Shown: piece by piece, positions 1-10,262 of the stretch | Layout of the letters: each line of letters begins with the position of its first letter | Numbering within the stretch: position 1 is the stretch's first letter | Origin: Parascedosporium putredinis | Lineage: Eukaryota > Ascomycota > Sordariomycetes > Microascales > Microascaceae | Direction of reading: 5' to 3' | DNA: 64,000 nucleotides | Assembly (NCBI GenBank): GCA_949357655.1 | Contig: CASHTG010000006.1 | Coordinates: 434,001 to 498,000 of the forward strand | Notes under the pieces: generated by a model | The model's input: only the letters and a program-made list of their open reading frames with translations | The model's database searches: none | What the model was told of the DNA's origin: nothing | Program-made: the position numbers and the translations under genes

Positions 1-636
1 CGTACCCCACACAAGTTGCACTTTTCAAGTTGCACTTTTCAAGGTGGATGGGAAAAGGACGCCAATTTAAAGAGCAGCACTGGTGGGTTTTACGATGGGT
101 GGTCCACGCTAAGTTTACGGGTATAGTAGAGCAGTACGTCAAGTCTCGCGCTCGCTGGTGGGTTGAAAGCGATGGAGATGTAAGATTTGAAAAAGAAATT
201 GAAAAAATAAAAAATAAAAATCTTCCTTTACAACAAAGGTCGAAGAAGAAGAAGAGAAGCACGCAAGAGCCTTTCAAACGGCCACCCGTCTCACAATTAC
301 TTTTTGGAAAACACAAAAATACATCCCGACTGTGCGCCTGGCTTTTGCTATCTTCTGTTCATGGTGGTATGTTTTTCTTTTTTGTGTTCATCATGCACCA
401 GCTTCTTTCATTGAGCCTCTTCGACCTATATGCGATCGTCGCGTCCGGCCGCTCCTGGGCCGGGGATGGACATGGGTAACAAATCGTTCCTCCTCCAGAA
501 CCATCCTTGCCATCTGCGGAAATGAAGCACGTATCCCTTAACCTGCCACGCCAATCTAATGAAAACCGAAAGAGGAAGGGGGCAAACAAGCGTGAAAGAC
601 CTCCTAACCGGGGGCCATTGCACAAGAGAGAAGTTT
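1..636. other. Intergenic, no gene recognised
   Basis: This stretch lies downstream of the ribosomal protein gene. It has a 149-codon open frame (30-479) with no recognisable motif and a composition typical of chance frames. A 14-bp unit (aagttgcacttttc) is repeated twice in tandem at 13-40. No RNA gene or mobile element was recognised. Confidence 0.6.
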
Positions 637-1983
637 TTAGTGGCCGAAAGCCTCGAGAGCCTTCACCGTCTTGGCATCCACCTTGGCACCCTTCTTCGCC
701 TCGGTGAGCTGTTTTTGGGCGAGCTTCTTGCGCTCGTAGTAGGCCGCCGCCTTGGCCTTTCGTCGGTCCTCGAGCCTATGGGAGAATTATATGTTAATTA
801 CCAAGTCCCATGACGTAGTCTGAAGAAAATCGGGGAGCGATAGCGGCGCGCCTCCATTCCATCCCCGTCTTGTTTAACTCAAGCACAGCGCGCGCATCGA
901 AAAAGGGCCACAGGGAAATAAAAAACGACAATTAGAGGGAACGAGGAAATCACTAACCTGGCAACGACATCCTGGTACTTCCAGCCAACCTCGTGGCTGA
1001 GACGGCCGACAGTGCAGTACTTGCGGCCGGGCTGGAGGCGGAGGACGCGGAGAGCCTGGGGGACGACCATCTTCTTGATCTTGTCATAGGGAGGGGGACA
1101 CCCTCGAAGACCTTCAATCGCTCCATCGCCGCGGTACCACGGGCAGTCTTGTGGGGCATCATGCCTCGGACGGTCTTGTAGAAGATGCGGGAGGGGCGCG
1201 GAAGTGGAAGGGACCTGCTCGACGTTAGCAAGCCTGCTCTTTGAATTTCGTTCCGTCATGGGCGATATCGAGCAATTGACGGCGACAAGAGGTCTATTAC
1301 TTACCACCTCGGGTGGGGTTGTACCGGGTCATCTTGCGGAGGTAAGCGTGGTACTTGACTATAGAGCCACACACACATGTCAGTTGAAGGCATTCCCACA
1401 GGAGAAGAAAAAGAATTGTCGAGGGCAGCCCTAGCTAGGCCCGTGTGCTGCAAGCCCTCGATGGGCAGATCGGTGAAATCACGTACGCTTAGATCGGAAG
1501 AACTCTCCGGAGATGTTGAGGGCCTCGCATCGGACGACAACAATCTGCTGGCCGTTCAGAAGCTGCTTGGCGACGATGGAGGCCAAGCGGCCAAGGAGAT
1601 GGCCCTTGCCATCAATGACGACCTGTGAAACGAAAAAGCCAGTCAGCGCTTCCGTTCTCCCAAACTCCAAATGATAATGGCCGGCCTTGTCCTCGCCCAG
1701 GCTGTTTTCCTGGAGTTGTGGCGGGTTGAGCCCTCATCACCGCCTCGTCCAAAAGCACCCTCCTGAGACAACGCAGTGGAAAGCAACTGGCGCTCATTCA
1801 AAGAGCTCGAGACGGGAACGGCGGCGATATCGAATTGAGGCTTTCCAGAATTGTCAAGGGACCAAGGCGACAAAGGCCGGCCCTTCCACCTTTGCCCTCC
1901 CCGGAAATCTCATCCCCTAGGAAGTGTAACATGTGGAAATTCCAAGGTGGTAGGATACTCACAACCGACTCGAAACTCGACAT
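637..1983 (-). CDS. RPL16: 60S ribosomal protein L16 (uL13, L13a family), five exons
   Basis: Structural protein of the large cytosolic ribosomal subunit. Exons on the minus strand are 1963-1983, 1487-1622, 1305-1358, 958-1214 and 637-775. The protein opens MSSFESV, followed by VVIDGKGHLLGRLASIVAKQ, the uL13 signature block. Later segments include KYHAYLRKMTRYNPTRGG, FYKTVRGMMPHKT and GRLSHEVGWKYQDVVARLE, and it ends VKALEAFGH. All introns have GT...AG ends (GTGAGT, GTACGT, GTAAG, GTTAGT). Two one-base losses in C runs, near 1191 and 1098, break exon 4. Adding them back gives 202 codons, exactly the usual fungal length. Because the gene is essential and highly conserved, the breaks are read as sequence error, not decay. 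The long first intron (about 340 nt) just after the start is typical of fungal ribosomal protein genes. Confidence 0.96.
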
Positions 1984-3248
1984 CGTGCTTGAACCGTTAC
2001 CGAATTATGAACCCGAAGAGGGAGGGAGGAATAACGGAGACGATGTCCGAAGATTAAATACAGGTCAAACCGCCAGGTCGAAGCTGGGTGTTTGGCTCTG
2101 GAGTTGAAGGGTTTTGCTGTTGAGGTTAGTTATTCGCCGCGGGCAAAACAAAGGGAAGAGGAATATCGATAGCGAAAAATCCAAAGTTGGTGCATAATCC
2201 ACCAAGAGGAAAGGGAGGGCTGTGGTTTGGGCCTATCAGTGGGCGGGAGGTCGCTAGCCCGATTGGGGCGAGGTGGAGCCAGAATTTTTGAGAGGCCAGT
2301 CAACCTTTAGGGCTCACAAAACCTACGAGAATCATCATTCGTGTGCGATTAGGTAAGCAAGCACATTCGCCAGCCCCCAAGCCCCTCCCCACCGCCCACT
2401 CAAAAGTCACGCGAGACCAACAGATTTGATTGCCCAGGTGCAAAAACCCCCCTCGATTTCTACCGAGAGCCATTTTGCTGAGTAATACTAGACGGTCCTA
2501 GCCTCACTCCCCTGCCTGCCTATCTCTATTCAGAGGGGCTGGACGGGCGGGCCTTGCCTCGATCGATGGCAAGATCCATGGCTTAGTCACTCCCGAACAA
2601 CGAACCTCCAATCTTCAAGATGCTGGGGTTTGATCCTATTCCATGTGATTGCGGGATGTGCGAGACAGCCCACTTCCCATGGGTGTCACTGCTCGATCAG
2701 ACGGTGGGAGGCTGCGTCGATCTACAATTCCATGACGTGCCTTCCTCTCTGAAAAAAAATCATCCCAAAAAAGTCAATTGGATTGAAATGAAGAAGCAGA
2801 ATAGTTGGAATCTGAATTGGAGAGAAATATTGAAACAGAAAAGGGCCCAGATCAAGAGAAAACAAACAAACGATAAAAAACAAGTAGTGGGGTTGGTTCT
2901 CGTCTCATGCTGCTTTCCTTGGTCAAGTGAGCCACCGACCAGGATCCCAGCATCTTGACCTGATCTGTGTGATCGCTGCAGGTTTTTCGAATTCGTTCTG
3001 CAAACGTGCCACGCGACCGTAGGGATATAATAACAGCTTTTGTTCTTGCCGCACACCATCCATGCAAATGCCTCTCTAATAAACGCTATTTACTTTACTC
3101 CGCCACCTAGCCGGATCGAAGATTCCGATTTCTGGAAAATATTATTATCTTGATAGGTCATAGAATATCAAGGAATCGAATGCCGGTTTCACCCTTCCCC
3201 TCTTTGTGCCACCCCTCTTTTCTTTTTCTTCATGATGTCCATTCACGG
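1984..3248. other. Intergenic; RPL16 promoter side
   Basis: This is the upstream region of RPL16 (minus strand) and the 3' flank of the BAG gene. Only chance frames up to 112 codons are present. No tRNA, repeat or mobile element was recognised. Confidence 0.55.
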
Positions 3249-4341
3249 TCACTTGGAGGCCTTGGCCGCATCGAGCTGGCCGAGGACCTGCTGGGACTCT
3301 CTGACAAGCTCTTTCCTCCTAGCTCGGATAACTTCGTCGCCGTTGGGTTCCACACCGTCAAGCTTTAGGATGACCTGCGCCAGGATCGTTTCTGACAGCC
3401 TGCGGTGTTCGTCATCACGCTTGGTGCGATCTGCGGGTGGCGATCTCGTAAATTTGATACACTCGGGGGCCAACTCCTTGTCGAAATATGCTGCGACATT
3501 GTCAAGCTTTGTAAGGGCGTCTTCGCGGTATGCAAGGTCGACGGAGGGAGACCCGGAGTCGATGGAGTCGCCGTCTTTGGAGCTCGATGCCTTGGACTTC
3601 TTCTTCGGCTTTCGACCCTTGCGGCGTCTGCTAGAACCCCGATACTGCTCCCGCCATGGCTGGACACGTCATCGCCTACCACAACCTCCTCCTCCGACCC
3701 GTAGCCTCCGGCGTAAGTGTCGCGAGGGTTGTCGTCGCGAATCATGGCCAATATCTCGCTCATATTCTTAACGCCATAATCGCGTGCGAGAGCGCCAGGT
3801 TCCCTCAGCTGTCGACCCTTGTAAAGAGCCGAACTCGGCGTGCTTGATGGTCATCCAGGCCGAGCATGAGGGAAACTCGATCTCGAATGTCGTGGACTTG
3901 CAGCTTACCATCGCCGATGGCGTAGGCGGGGAAGTGAGCTTCGTAGGTGATACCGCGATACTTGATGTTTAGTATGTCGTCCTCAATGGGATTTTGCGGT
4001 TCTTCGAGCTCCTGAGACGTGATATAACTGTAGTCCTCATCCGTGACATGGGGTGTCCTACCCTGATTCATAGACGCATATGGAGACAGGGTCGGACGGG
4101 ACCAGGAGGACCAGGAGGACCACATGGCGAAGGGGATCGCGAGAATGAGACAGGCTGCGGTAGCAAGTACAGCGGAGGGGGAGAGTCCAGTCTGGGTTGA
4201 AACGTAGTTGGCGGGTTCTGCAACTAGGGTCGAGACCTTGGCGAGGGTATTGTCGATATAGGGCTGCAGCGACGGCGGCAGGAGAGAGGAAATGCTGGCA
4301 GGAGCACCGAAGGATGCCCCGAGCCCCGAGCCGGAATCCAC
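3249..4341 (-). CDS. BAG-domain co-chaperone with membrane segment and ubiquitin-like domain
   Basis: Probably a nucleotide-exchange partner of Hsp70 of the fungal BAG family, anchored in a membrane. The start at 4341 gives MDSGSGLGASFGAP. A hydrophobic segment follows at about residues 51-74 (LSPSAVLATAACLILAIPF). A ubiquitin-like region (about 115-180) includes GITYEAHFPAYAIGDGKLQV and RRVRLFYKGRQL, then a basic low-complexity linker (RRRKGRKPKKKSK). The C-terminal BAG helices include EHRRLSETILAQVILKLDGV and end QVLGQLDAAKASK. There are two frame breaks: one T missing near 3820 (CTCTTTAC where CTCTTTTAC is needed) and one G missing near 3637. Correction gives a single 364-aa exon. The order TM, UBL, BAG matches fungal BAG-family proteins. 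Subcellular location is inferred from the hydrophobic stretch only. Confidence 0.85.
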
Positions 4342-6149
4342 TTTCGCGATTGTTACGGTGGTCCCCTAGAGGGCACCAATCCGGGGATGCAACTAAGAGG
4401 TAGGAGGTAAAAAGAGGGACTGGGGGAGGGAGGCTGTATGCCTAGCAGGAATCGGCGGGGACGAGGGACGGCAAATCAGGTGTCACCTCGATGCGGGTGT
4501 GTCTGGTTCGCCTTGAGAGACTCGTTTGGGTGGAGGGGTGAGGGGTGGAGAGCGGAGCGGAAGGGACGTTCGCAATCTGCAACGACGAGCTCTGCTTGCG
4601 CACTCGCGGGTCGCCTTCTGCGTGCGTGGGGAATGTCGATAGACGTGGCGACTGCAGTTTGGGCGGGAGATGGCCTGAGATGCAGCGGGGGCGACGACGA
4701 GGATTGGATGCGGTTACAGGGTACTGCAGGTGTGTCCTAAAAGTGTCAGCATACAGTAATTGGGGAATTGCCAGCTCAGACGGGGGCCCGGGGGAACGGG
4801 TTATGCGACCGCCGACACGTACAAATGAGCCCTTGTGACTGACCGAGTCCTGATTCCTGAGGTCACGGGGAGTAGGAAATACCAAGGACGGCCAGGCGGG
4901 TCTTGGAAAACCGACAACAACTTGCTTGGCCGGTCAACTGAGATGGGGTGAGCCTATTTGCGTGCTCAATCGGAGATGAGAGAGGCGTTGAATTGATACG
5001 AGAAGATGGGAGTCAACGAGGCAAGATAGCGTCAACCGCAATTGAACACGAGAAGGCCGGGAGGGTCGATGAAATCCAGGTGACTTTTGGGGAATGTCGT
5101 GGCCATTAGGGAATCTTGATTGATGTCGCCGACGATACTTTGAAAAGGGGATGTTGTGCTAGGTATCGCAGTTGGATCCGATGCACTCGGTGGTAGAAAG
5201 GAGGATTACGATGAAGAATTCAATGAGCTGAGCTTTTACATCAGTTCCTGTCTTTTTTTTTTTTTCTCCGTCCTCCCCTTTCTCTGACGAGACTGCGAAC
5301 GCCAAATTATATGTACCCCTTGAACGCTCCTTCCGGGGTGTGAGGGGGCCCTGGCCTTGCTGGGCCTATCTGTCCACTTTGAGAGAGGTACTTGGGCCCG
5401 TGCTGTTGTTGCGGAGATCCCCGGGGTTAACCTCAGCAAGTAAACTCCATTGTAGCGTCATAGCGTGAGTTGAGGGCGCTGGCTGGGTGGCCTGGCTGGC
5501 CTCAACCTGAGTGTATTACTGTGCAGCGCCGGGAGGGTAATATCATCAATCCTCCTGAGCCTGGAGCCCCACCAACAACTAGCACAATTGGTACAGCAGT
5601 CACACCCAATTGTGGCCGGCCCCATCAGCGGATCAGTCAAGTGCTGCTCGCGGCTCTGCAAAGAGAACCAAGCCTGACATCACACAACACACCCATAGCC
5701 TTTTCCACAACCCGCCAGACGATTGATCCAAGCAGATCCCAGCACCCACCAGCGGAGCCCGATTACCAGTGCTTCTTTTTTTCTCCCTGCCGATACATAG
5801 TACTTGTGTTCCCGATAATCACGAGCCCAACGTGCCCCCATTTTCCACGATCCTGCTCGCGACAACCACCCCCTCCCCACGCTCTGCGCCTACTCATCCC
5901 TCCCAGCTCCAGCTTCGGGCATCAACTATCACGATCTGCGTCTGCTGCCGCCAAACAAGACCGACCCGAGCTTCACCTCTAGGATCTCTCCTCAAATCTA
6001 ACACCACCGCCAAGACTGCGCCTTCCCCAGGAGAAAATACTCGACCGCGAGCCATCTCTGCGCAAGCCAACTACCTTCCTTTTGCCGATAGTACCCAGCC
6101 CCGGCCCTTGCTGCCGCCCCAATAGCAGCCCATATCCGAAAGAAAAAGA
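4342..6149. other. Divergent intergenic region between BAG and DCP1 genes
   Basis: This is the shared upstream region of the BAG gene (-) and DCP1 (+). Chance frames of up to 170 codons occur on both strands, pyrimidine-rich towards DCP1, as in fungal 5' leaders. There is a T homopolymer at about 5252-5266. No conserved protein was recognised. Confidence 0.5.
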
Positions 6150-6894
6150 ATGAGTCGGTCAACGCCCCGGCGCTCGCGCCAAAACAACCATCACGGTCAC
6201 ACCCGACACCCCAGCGGCCCCCGCATCGTCCCCGCCTCCGACTACGAGTCCGATGCCGCGCATTACATGGAGAACCGCGACCCGCCCTCCTCACCTCCCG
6301 CACCGTACCAATACCGAGCTCAACATTGGCGTCCTCCGCCGCTACGTCCCCTCCATCTCCGCCATCCTCTCCATCACCGCCAACGCCGTCATATACACCT
6401 TCGACACCTCCACGCAGTCCTGGGACAAGTCGGGTGTCGAGGGCACCCTCTTCGTCTGCTCGCAGGACCCCAACCCCGCCACGGGAGAGCCCCGGTTTTG
6501 CGCCTTTGTCCTGAACCGCCGGGGCCTGGAGAACCTGATCCTCGACCTCGCCACAATCCGAGAGTGCGAGGTGACGGATACTCTGCTCATTCTCGCGCTC
6601 GACGACGGCGAGGAGGCCGAAGAGAACCCAATGGCCAAGGCGTTGGGTATCTGGATGCATGCTGACACCGCGGAGACGAGAGATGTCAATATGAAGCTCA
6701 TTCATAGTTTGTGGGGCCAGGTCAGGGAGGCGCGGAAACAGGTGCAGAGCTTGCACGAGTATAACGGCGGGTTCGACATGTCACAGCCCGAGCGGCAGGA
6801 GTCTGTTGGGCCCGCACTGCAGGCTATAGGGAAACAGCTCACGATCGACGAGCTATTTGCCAGCCAAGCAGGCGGTGGCGGGTACGGGAGGTAG
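6150..6894 (+). CDS. DCP1: mRNA-decapping enzyme subunit 1 (Dcp1, EVH1-like)
   Basis: Activator of the Dcp2 decapping enzyme in 5'-3' mRNA decay (cytoplasm, P-bodies). The start at 6150 gives MSRSTPRRSRQNNHHGHTRH, a basic disordered leader also typical of fungal Dcp1, then SDYESDAAHY. The EVH1-like fold begins at TNTELNIGVLRRYVPSISAI and continues through NAVIYTFDTSTQSWDKSGVE, GTLFVC, FCAFVLNRRGLENLILDL and an acidic insert (DDGEEAEENP). The C-terminus is LQAIGKQLTIDELFASQAGG. One extra base near 6305 (in gcaccgtacc) shifts the frame. Removing it gives 248 codons including the stop, a continuous reading. The gene has no intron and is convergent with RVS161. Confidence 0.92.
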
Positions 6895-7488
6895 CAGGCG
6901 CAAGGAGTGCGGCAAGATTAATGACACACGATTTCTTCAGATTTCTTCCTTCCCTCATGTGCATCATAGCTCTGGTTCTTTCCTACTCCTCCTACACTCG
7001 ATACGGGTTATTAAGTAGGGACCAAGGACGAGGTTCACGGACACAAGCCTATGATCATCAAATGTATTCCAGATATCATGACGGGGTTGAACAAGCGGTC
7101 TATTTGTAATTCATTGTAAAAACAAAACACATACGGCCCTTTTTCACCGCTTCAGCGTTTATCTAGGCCATGACCTTTTCCATGTTCTCCATGCCCGCCA
7201 AAACCTGAATCATTCCCATTAGGTCCAAGTCGAAACAAAACCTACCAAACGCCTCTGGCACCGAAAATCGAGTTGAAATCGCACAACTTCGGGTGTGCGT
7301 GCATGGTATATATATGTGCGTGTATGTGCGTGCGTGTGTGTGTGCGCATCCGCGCGTTGGGGAGAGAGGGAGGAGAGAGATGAGAGAAAGAGCCAACCAA
7401 CAAGAAATAGCCAACATCGTTGGAAGAAAACAGGAGGTAAAGAGAAGAAGAAGAAGAAGAAAGAGGAAAGGTGGAGGGTGATCCTCAT
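6895..7488. repeat. 3' flank with GT-rich microsatellite and purine tract
   Basis: This spacer lies between the convergent DCP1 and RVS161 genes. It holds a GT/GTGC-rich alternating purine-pyrimidine tract at about 7290-7346 and GAA/AGAAG-rich sequence at about 7437-7470. No gene was recognised. Confidence 0.7.
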
Positions 7489-8719
7489 TTACACCGTTCC
7501 GCTGATGCTAAGTTCACGAATTTCCTGCAACACCTGTTCGACCCTGGCGTCGAGTTGGCCCTCGGCATACTGATCTCGAGTATCTTTGTCGAGATATTGC
7601 TGTACCTGGGCCATCCGACTATAGGCCTCAGCGCAGAATCGAAGCTGAATCTTGACGAGTGCCTCGAAGCTGGGGTCTAGGTAGGGGACGCGGAGGTCGA
7701 TGAGCTGGGGAAGCTCGGTGCAGAGCTGTTCGTTTAGCTGTTCGTACGCCACTCGGGCCATTTCCATCTCCTTCTCTGCGCGGGGTAGCTTGGTGACATC
7801 CTTGTCCGGTTTCTCGACAAGCTTCTTCACCTTGGCTCGGAGTGCATCGTAGTCGAGGAGCTTGTGACCGCGCTTCTTAATGCCTGTGAAACAGACATGT
7901 TAGTGACGGAAAGTAAATATTTTCGAGGCGAGTGGAATCATACATTCGTTCACGTCCGTAAAGTAGGAGCAAAATCTAGAGATGGGCTCCAAGACTGTCG
8001 TCCTATGATCGGGGAGAGGAAATTAGCAAATTGAACCATGCGATTTCCCGGCAAAAAGACCAAAGACCGGGCACGGTCGATTCCGTACCTATATGGGCCG
8101 TCCAACGCCTTGATAGTCTCCGCATCCAGGTCCTCGACAGCTTGCTTGTAGCTTCGGCTAACACCGTCCTTTGCACCCGCGTCGCCGTAGAACGCATCTA
8201 TTGTCTCGGCGATTCGCATCTGCGAGGCAGTCATGGCTGTTGGGTGTGGTATTAGTATAAGCCCTAAGGTATAGATGGCTGTTCCCCGCATCCTTACCTC
8301 GTAAAGAGTCGAGATAGCCCTTGGCTTCCTTTTGTAGTCGGAGGGACGCCGCCTCCATGGTTTTGAATCGGCTGTTGAAAAGCAATTAATTATTTTCCAA
8401 GTCCAAAAAAGTCCTCCATATGGTGGTCGAAACAAGAATATCGTACCGTTCCTCAACCTCGTAATCCCTATCGTTGGTCTTTTCCACATGGCCTAGGGAA
8501 CCCCATAAAGTCAGTACCACAATCAGGAACAGGACCGCACATGCCAGGGGCTAAAGGGGGCCACAACGAACATACCAGTCTTCATCATCACCGTGGTCGT
8601 AGCACGGTTGACATTTTTCTTAAATCCTATACGTTTTGTGATTTCAGTTAGCGATCAATTAGGTCCCGGTACTCCTCATCGGACGAGAAAAATCATGATG
8701 ACGAACCGGCCCAGGACAT
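7489..8719 (-). CDS. RVS161: BAR-domain amphiphysin-like protein Rvs161/Hob3, seven exons, intact
   Basis: Membrane-curving N-BAR protein that acts as an Rvs161-Rvs167-type heterodimer in endocytosis and actin organisation. Exons are 8707-8719, 8576-8626, 8447-8492, 8298-8371, 8089-8236, 7944-8002 and 7489-7883, 786 nt giving 261 aa. The start is MSWAGFKKNVNRATTTVMMK, the family's amphipathic N-terminus. Later blocks include EASLRLQKEAKGYLDSLR-like sequence, MTASQMRIAETIDAFYGDAG, ISRFCSYFTDVNE, LLDYDALRAKVKKL and AYEQLNEQLCTELPQLIDLR. Every splice junction keeps phase (GTTCGT, GTATGT, GTACGA, GTAAGG, GTACGG, GTATGA donors). Unlike most neighbours it needs no frame correction. It lacks the SH3 domain of Rvs167, as expected for Rvs161. 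Confidence 0.96.
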
Positions 8720-9657
8720 CTTGGCGGTAGTGGGAGGAGAATTGCTGCGAGAATAGATGCAAAATAGCCGAGAAAATGAGATATCGAGACAAGGCCGTAG
8801 AAAATGTACGGTCGTTCGCAGTCAAACAATTCGGAGGCTCGAGGTGGAAGCTTCGCAGGGTCGTGTCTTTGCCGTGTATGTTGGAGAGTTGAGGGGTTGA
8901 GGAGCGGATGAATCGCGAATGGGCCTCAGGATACAGGTGCCTTGGCGGGTGGATGGACCAGCCAGGTTGGGCTGAAGAGAAGGGAAGACGTCAGCGCACT
9001 ACGTTGGTTTGCTGCTGAGCCACTGTGGGGCAGAGCCTCGACGCCACTGCCCAGCATTTCCATTCCAGGAATTTGTCAACGCCTCTCCTGTGGATGGTTG
9101 TCGTTCCACCTCCAGTTCTGTTCCCACGTGTCTCAGGGGCGGGACCAAACCTACAAGTTTAGTAACGATGAGCCAGCCCATTCTATCTTCTATTCGATTA
9201 ATTGCAATTATATCATGGCACTCTAGGGTGCAGTGACCCCCAAAAACATCCCCTCAGGACTCTCTCGTGAGAGCTCCTGTCCTCTGGAGGCACTAGCACT
9301 AATAACTTCACAAAGCACGTAAACTGAAGTAGTGACATCAATGATGCCCGTGCAGTTCCACGTGATTCCGCGTTTGGGGCCGCGCCAGTGTTAGCGGCCG
9401 CAGGCAGGCATGTGAGTCTTCTTCCTCGACCGCAGCAGGTGAGGCTTGGTCTTTGGCGAATTTTTACCATCACACTACAGCATTTCATTTAAATCGATAT
9501 TCCCCTCGAGGCGCGGCGGCGAGGCGTGGATGGAGTATCTCTCTCTCTTTCATACATCACCATAGTTTTGGATCATTTTGGCAAACCCCGTCACCTTGAC
9601 CTCGTTGCATTATCTCGGAACAGCGACAGAATTCGGCGTCTCGTATATCTTATCGCA
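8720..9657. other. Divergent intergenic region, RVS161 / peptidyl-tRNA hydrolase
   Basis: This is the upstream region for two genes pointing away from each other. Only chance frames (up to 94 codons) are seen. No repeat or RNA gene was recognised. Confidence 0.5.
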
Positions 9658-10262
9658 ATGTCGGGCTTGAAATTCCTCCTCATCAGTCTCGGGAACCAGG
9701 CCCCGTACTATGACACATTCCACTCCGCAGGTCACCACGTGCTGAACGCTCTCCAAGCGCATCTCGGGCCGGGCCAGCCATCCTTTACGTCAACTCGGGT
9801 CGGAAAAAGGCAAGCCTCGCCTCCCTCGGCTCCAAGTATATGATGGTGCAGAGCCCAACTTTATGAACACGTCCGGACCTTGGGTATCCGCGACGTGGAA
9901 GCAGGTTTTGGAAGATCACGACCCCGTAATCTAGCCCTCGTTCTCGTTCACGACGAGTTGGAGGAGGCGCTGGGGGTCGTGAAAACCCGACAATGGAGCA
10001 GGAGCCACCGTGGCCATAACGGCATCAAGAGCGTGAATGCCAGCCTCAAGCCAACAGACTATCCCGACTCGCTTTGGTCTAGAATTGGGGTCGGAATTGG
10101 CCGGCCAGAAGGGCGGGATCACAGATCGGTTTCGGATTATGTTCTGGGCCCCATGTCCAAGCACCAAAAACCATCATCGAAGGGAAGGGGGCGGAGGGTG
10201 TCTTGAGGTGCTTGGATGAGCTGGAGAGGAAATGGCAGGCCCAAAACGGCACCAACCCGTGA
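9658..10262 (+). CDS. Peptidyl-tRNA hydrolase, bacterial-type Pth family
   Basis: Hydrolyses peptidyl-tRNA released by stalled ribosomes; eukaryotic members of this bacterial-type family are often mitochondrial. The start is MSGLKFLLISLGNQAPYYD, where LGN...Y and H (FHSAGHHVLNAL) match the family's substrate-binding motif. MVQSPTFMNTSG is the conserved PxxFMNxSG motif and LVLVHDELEEALGVVKTR the HDEL/D motif. HRGHNGIKSVNASL is the GHNGLKS motif and IGVGIGRPEGR the GIGRP motif. Four single-base losses break the frame, in or next to short A or T runs near 9803, 9862, 9930 and 10168. Restoring them gives 203 codons including the stop at 10260-10262. It is 202 aa, close to bacterial Pth length. 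All catalytic motifs are present across the broken frames. Confidence 0.92.

Noticed and set aside
637..1983. Programmed ribosomal frameshifting or recoding as an explanation of the frame breaks
   Set aside because: The breaks occur in unrelated genes at ordinary homopolymers without slippery heptamers or downstream structures, and families known to be single-frame are affected.
5998..6756. 252-codon minus-strand frame opposite DCP1
   Set aside because: Antisense of a conserved gene; no recognisable domain.
9658..10262. Peptidyl-tRNA hydrolase as a pseudogene because of four frame breaks
   Set aside because: All motifs are conserved, each break is a one-base loss in or beside a short A or T run, and the same kind of break affects essential genes such as RPL16. 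Error is far more likely than decay.
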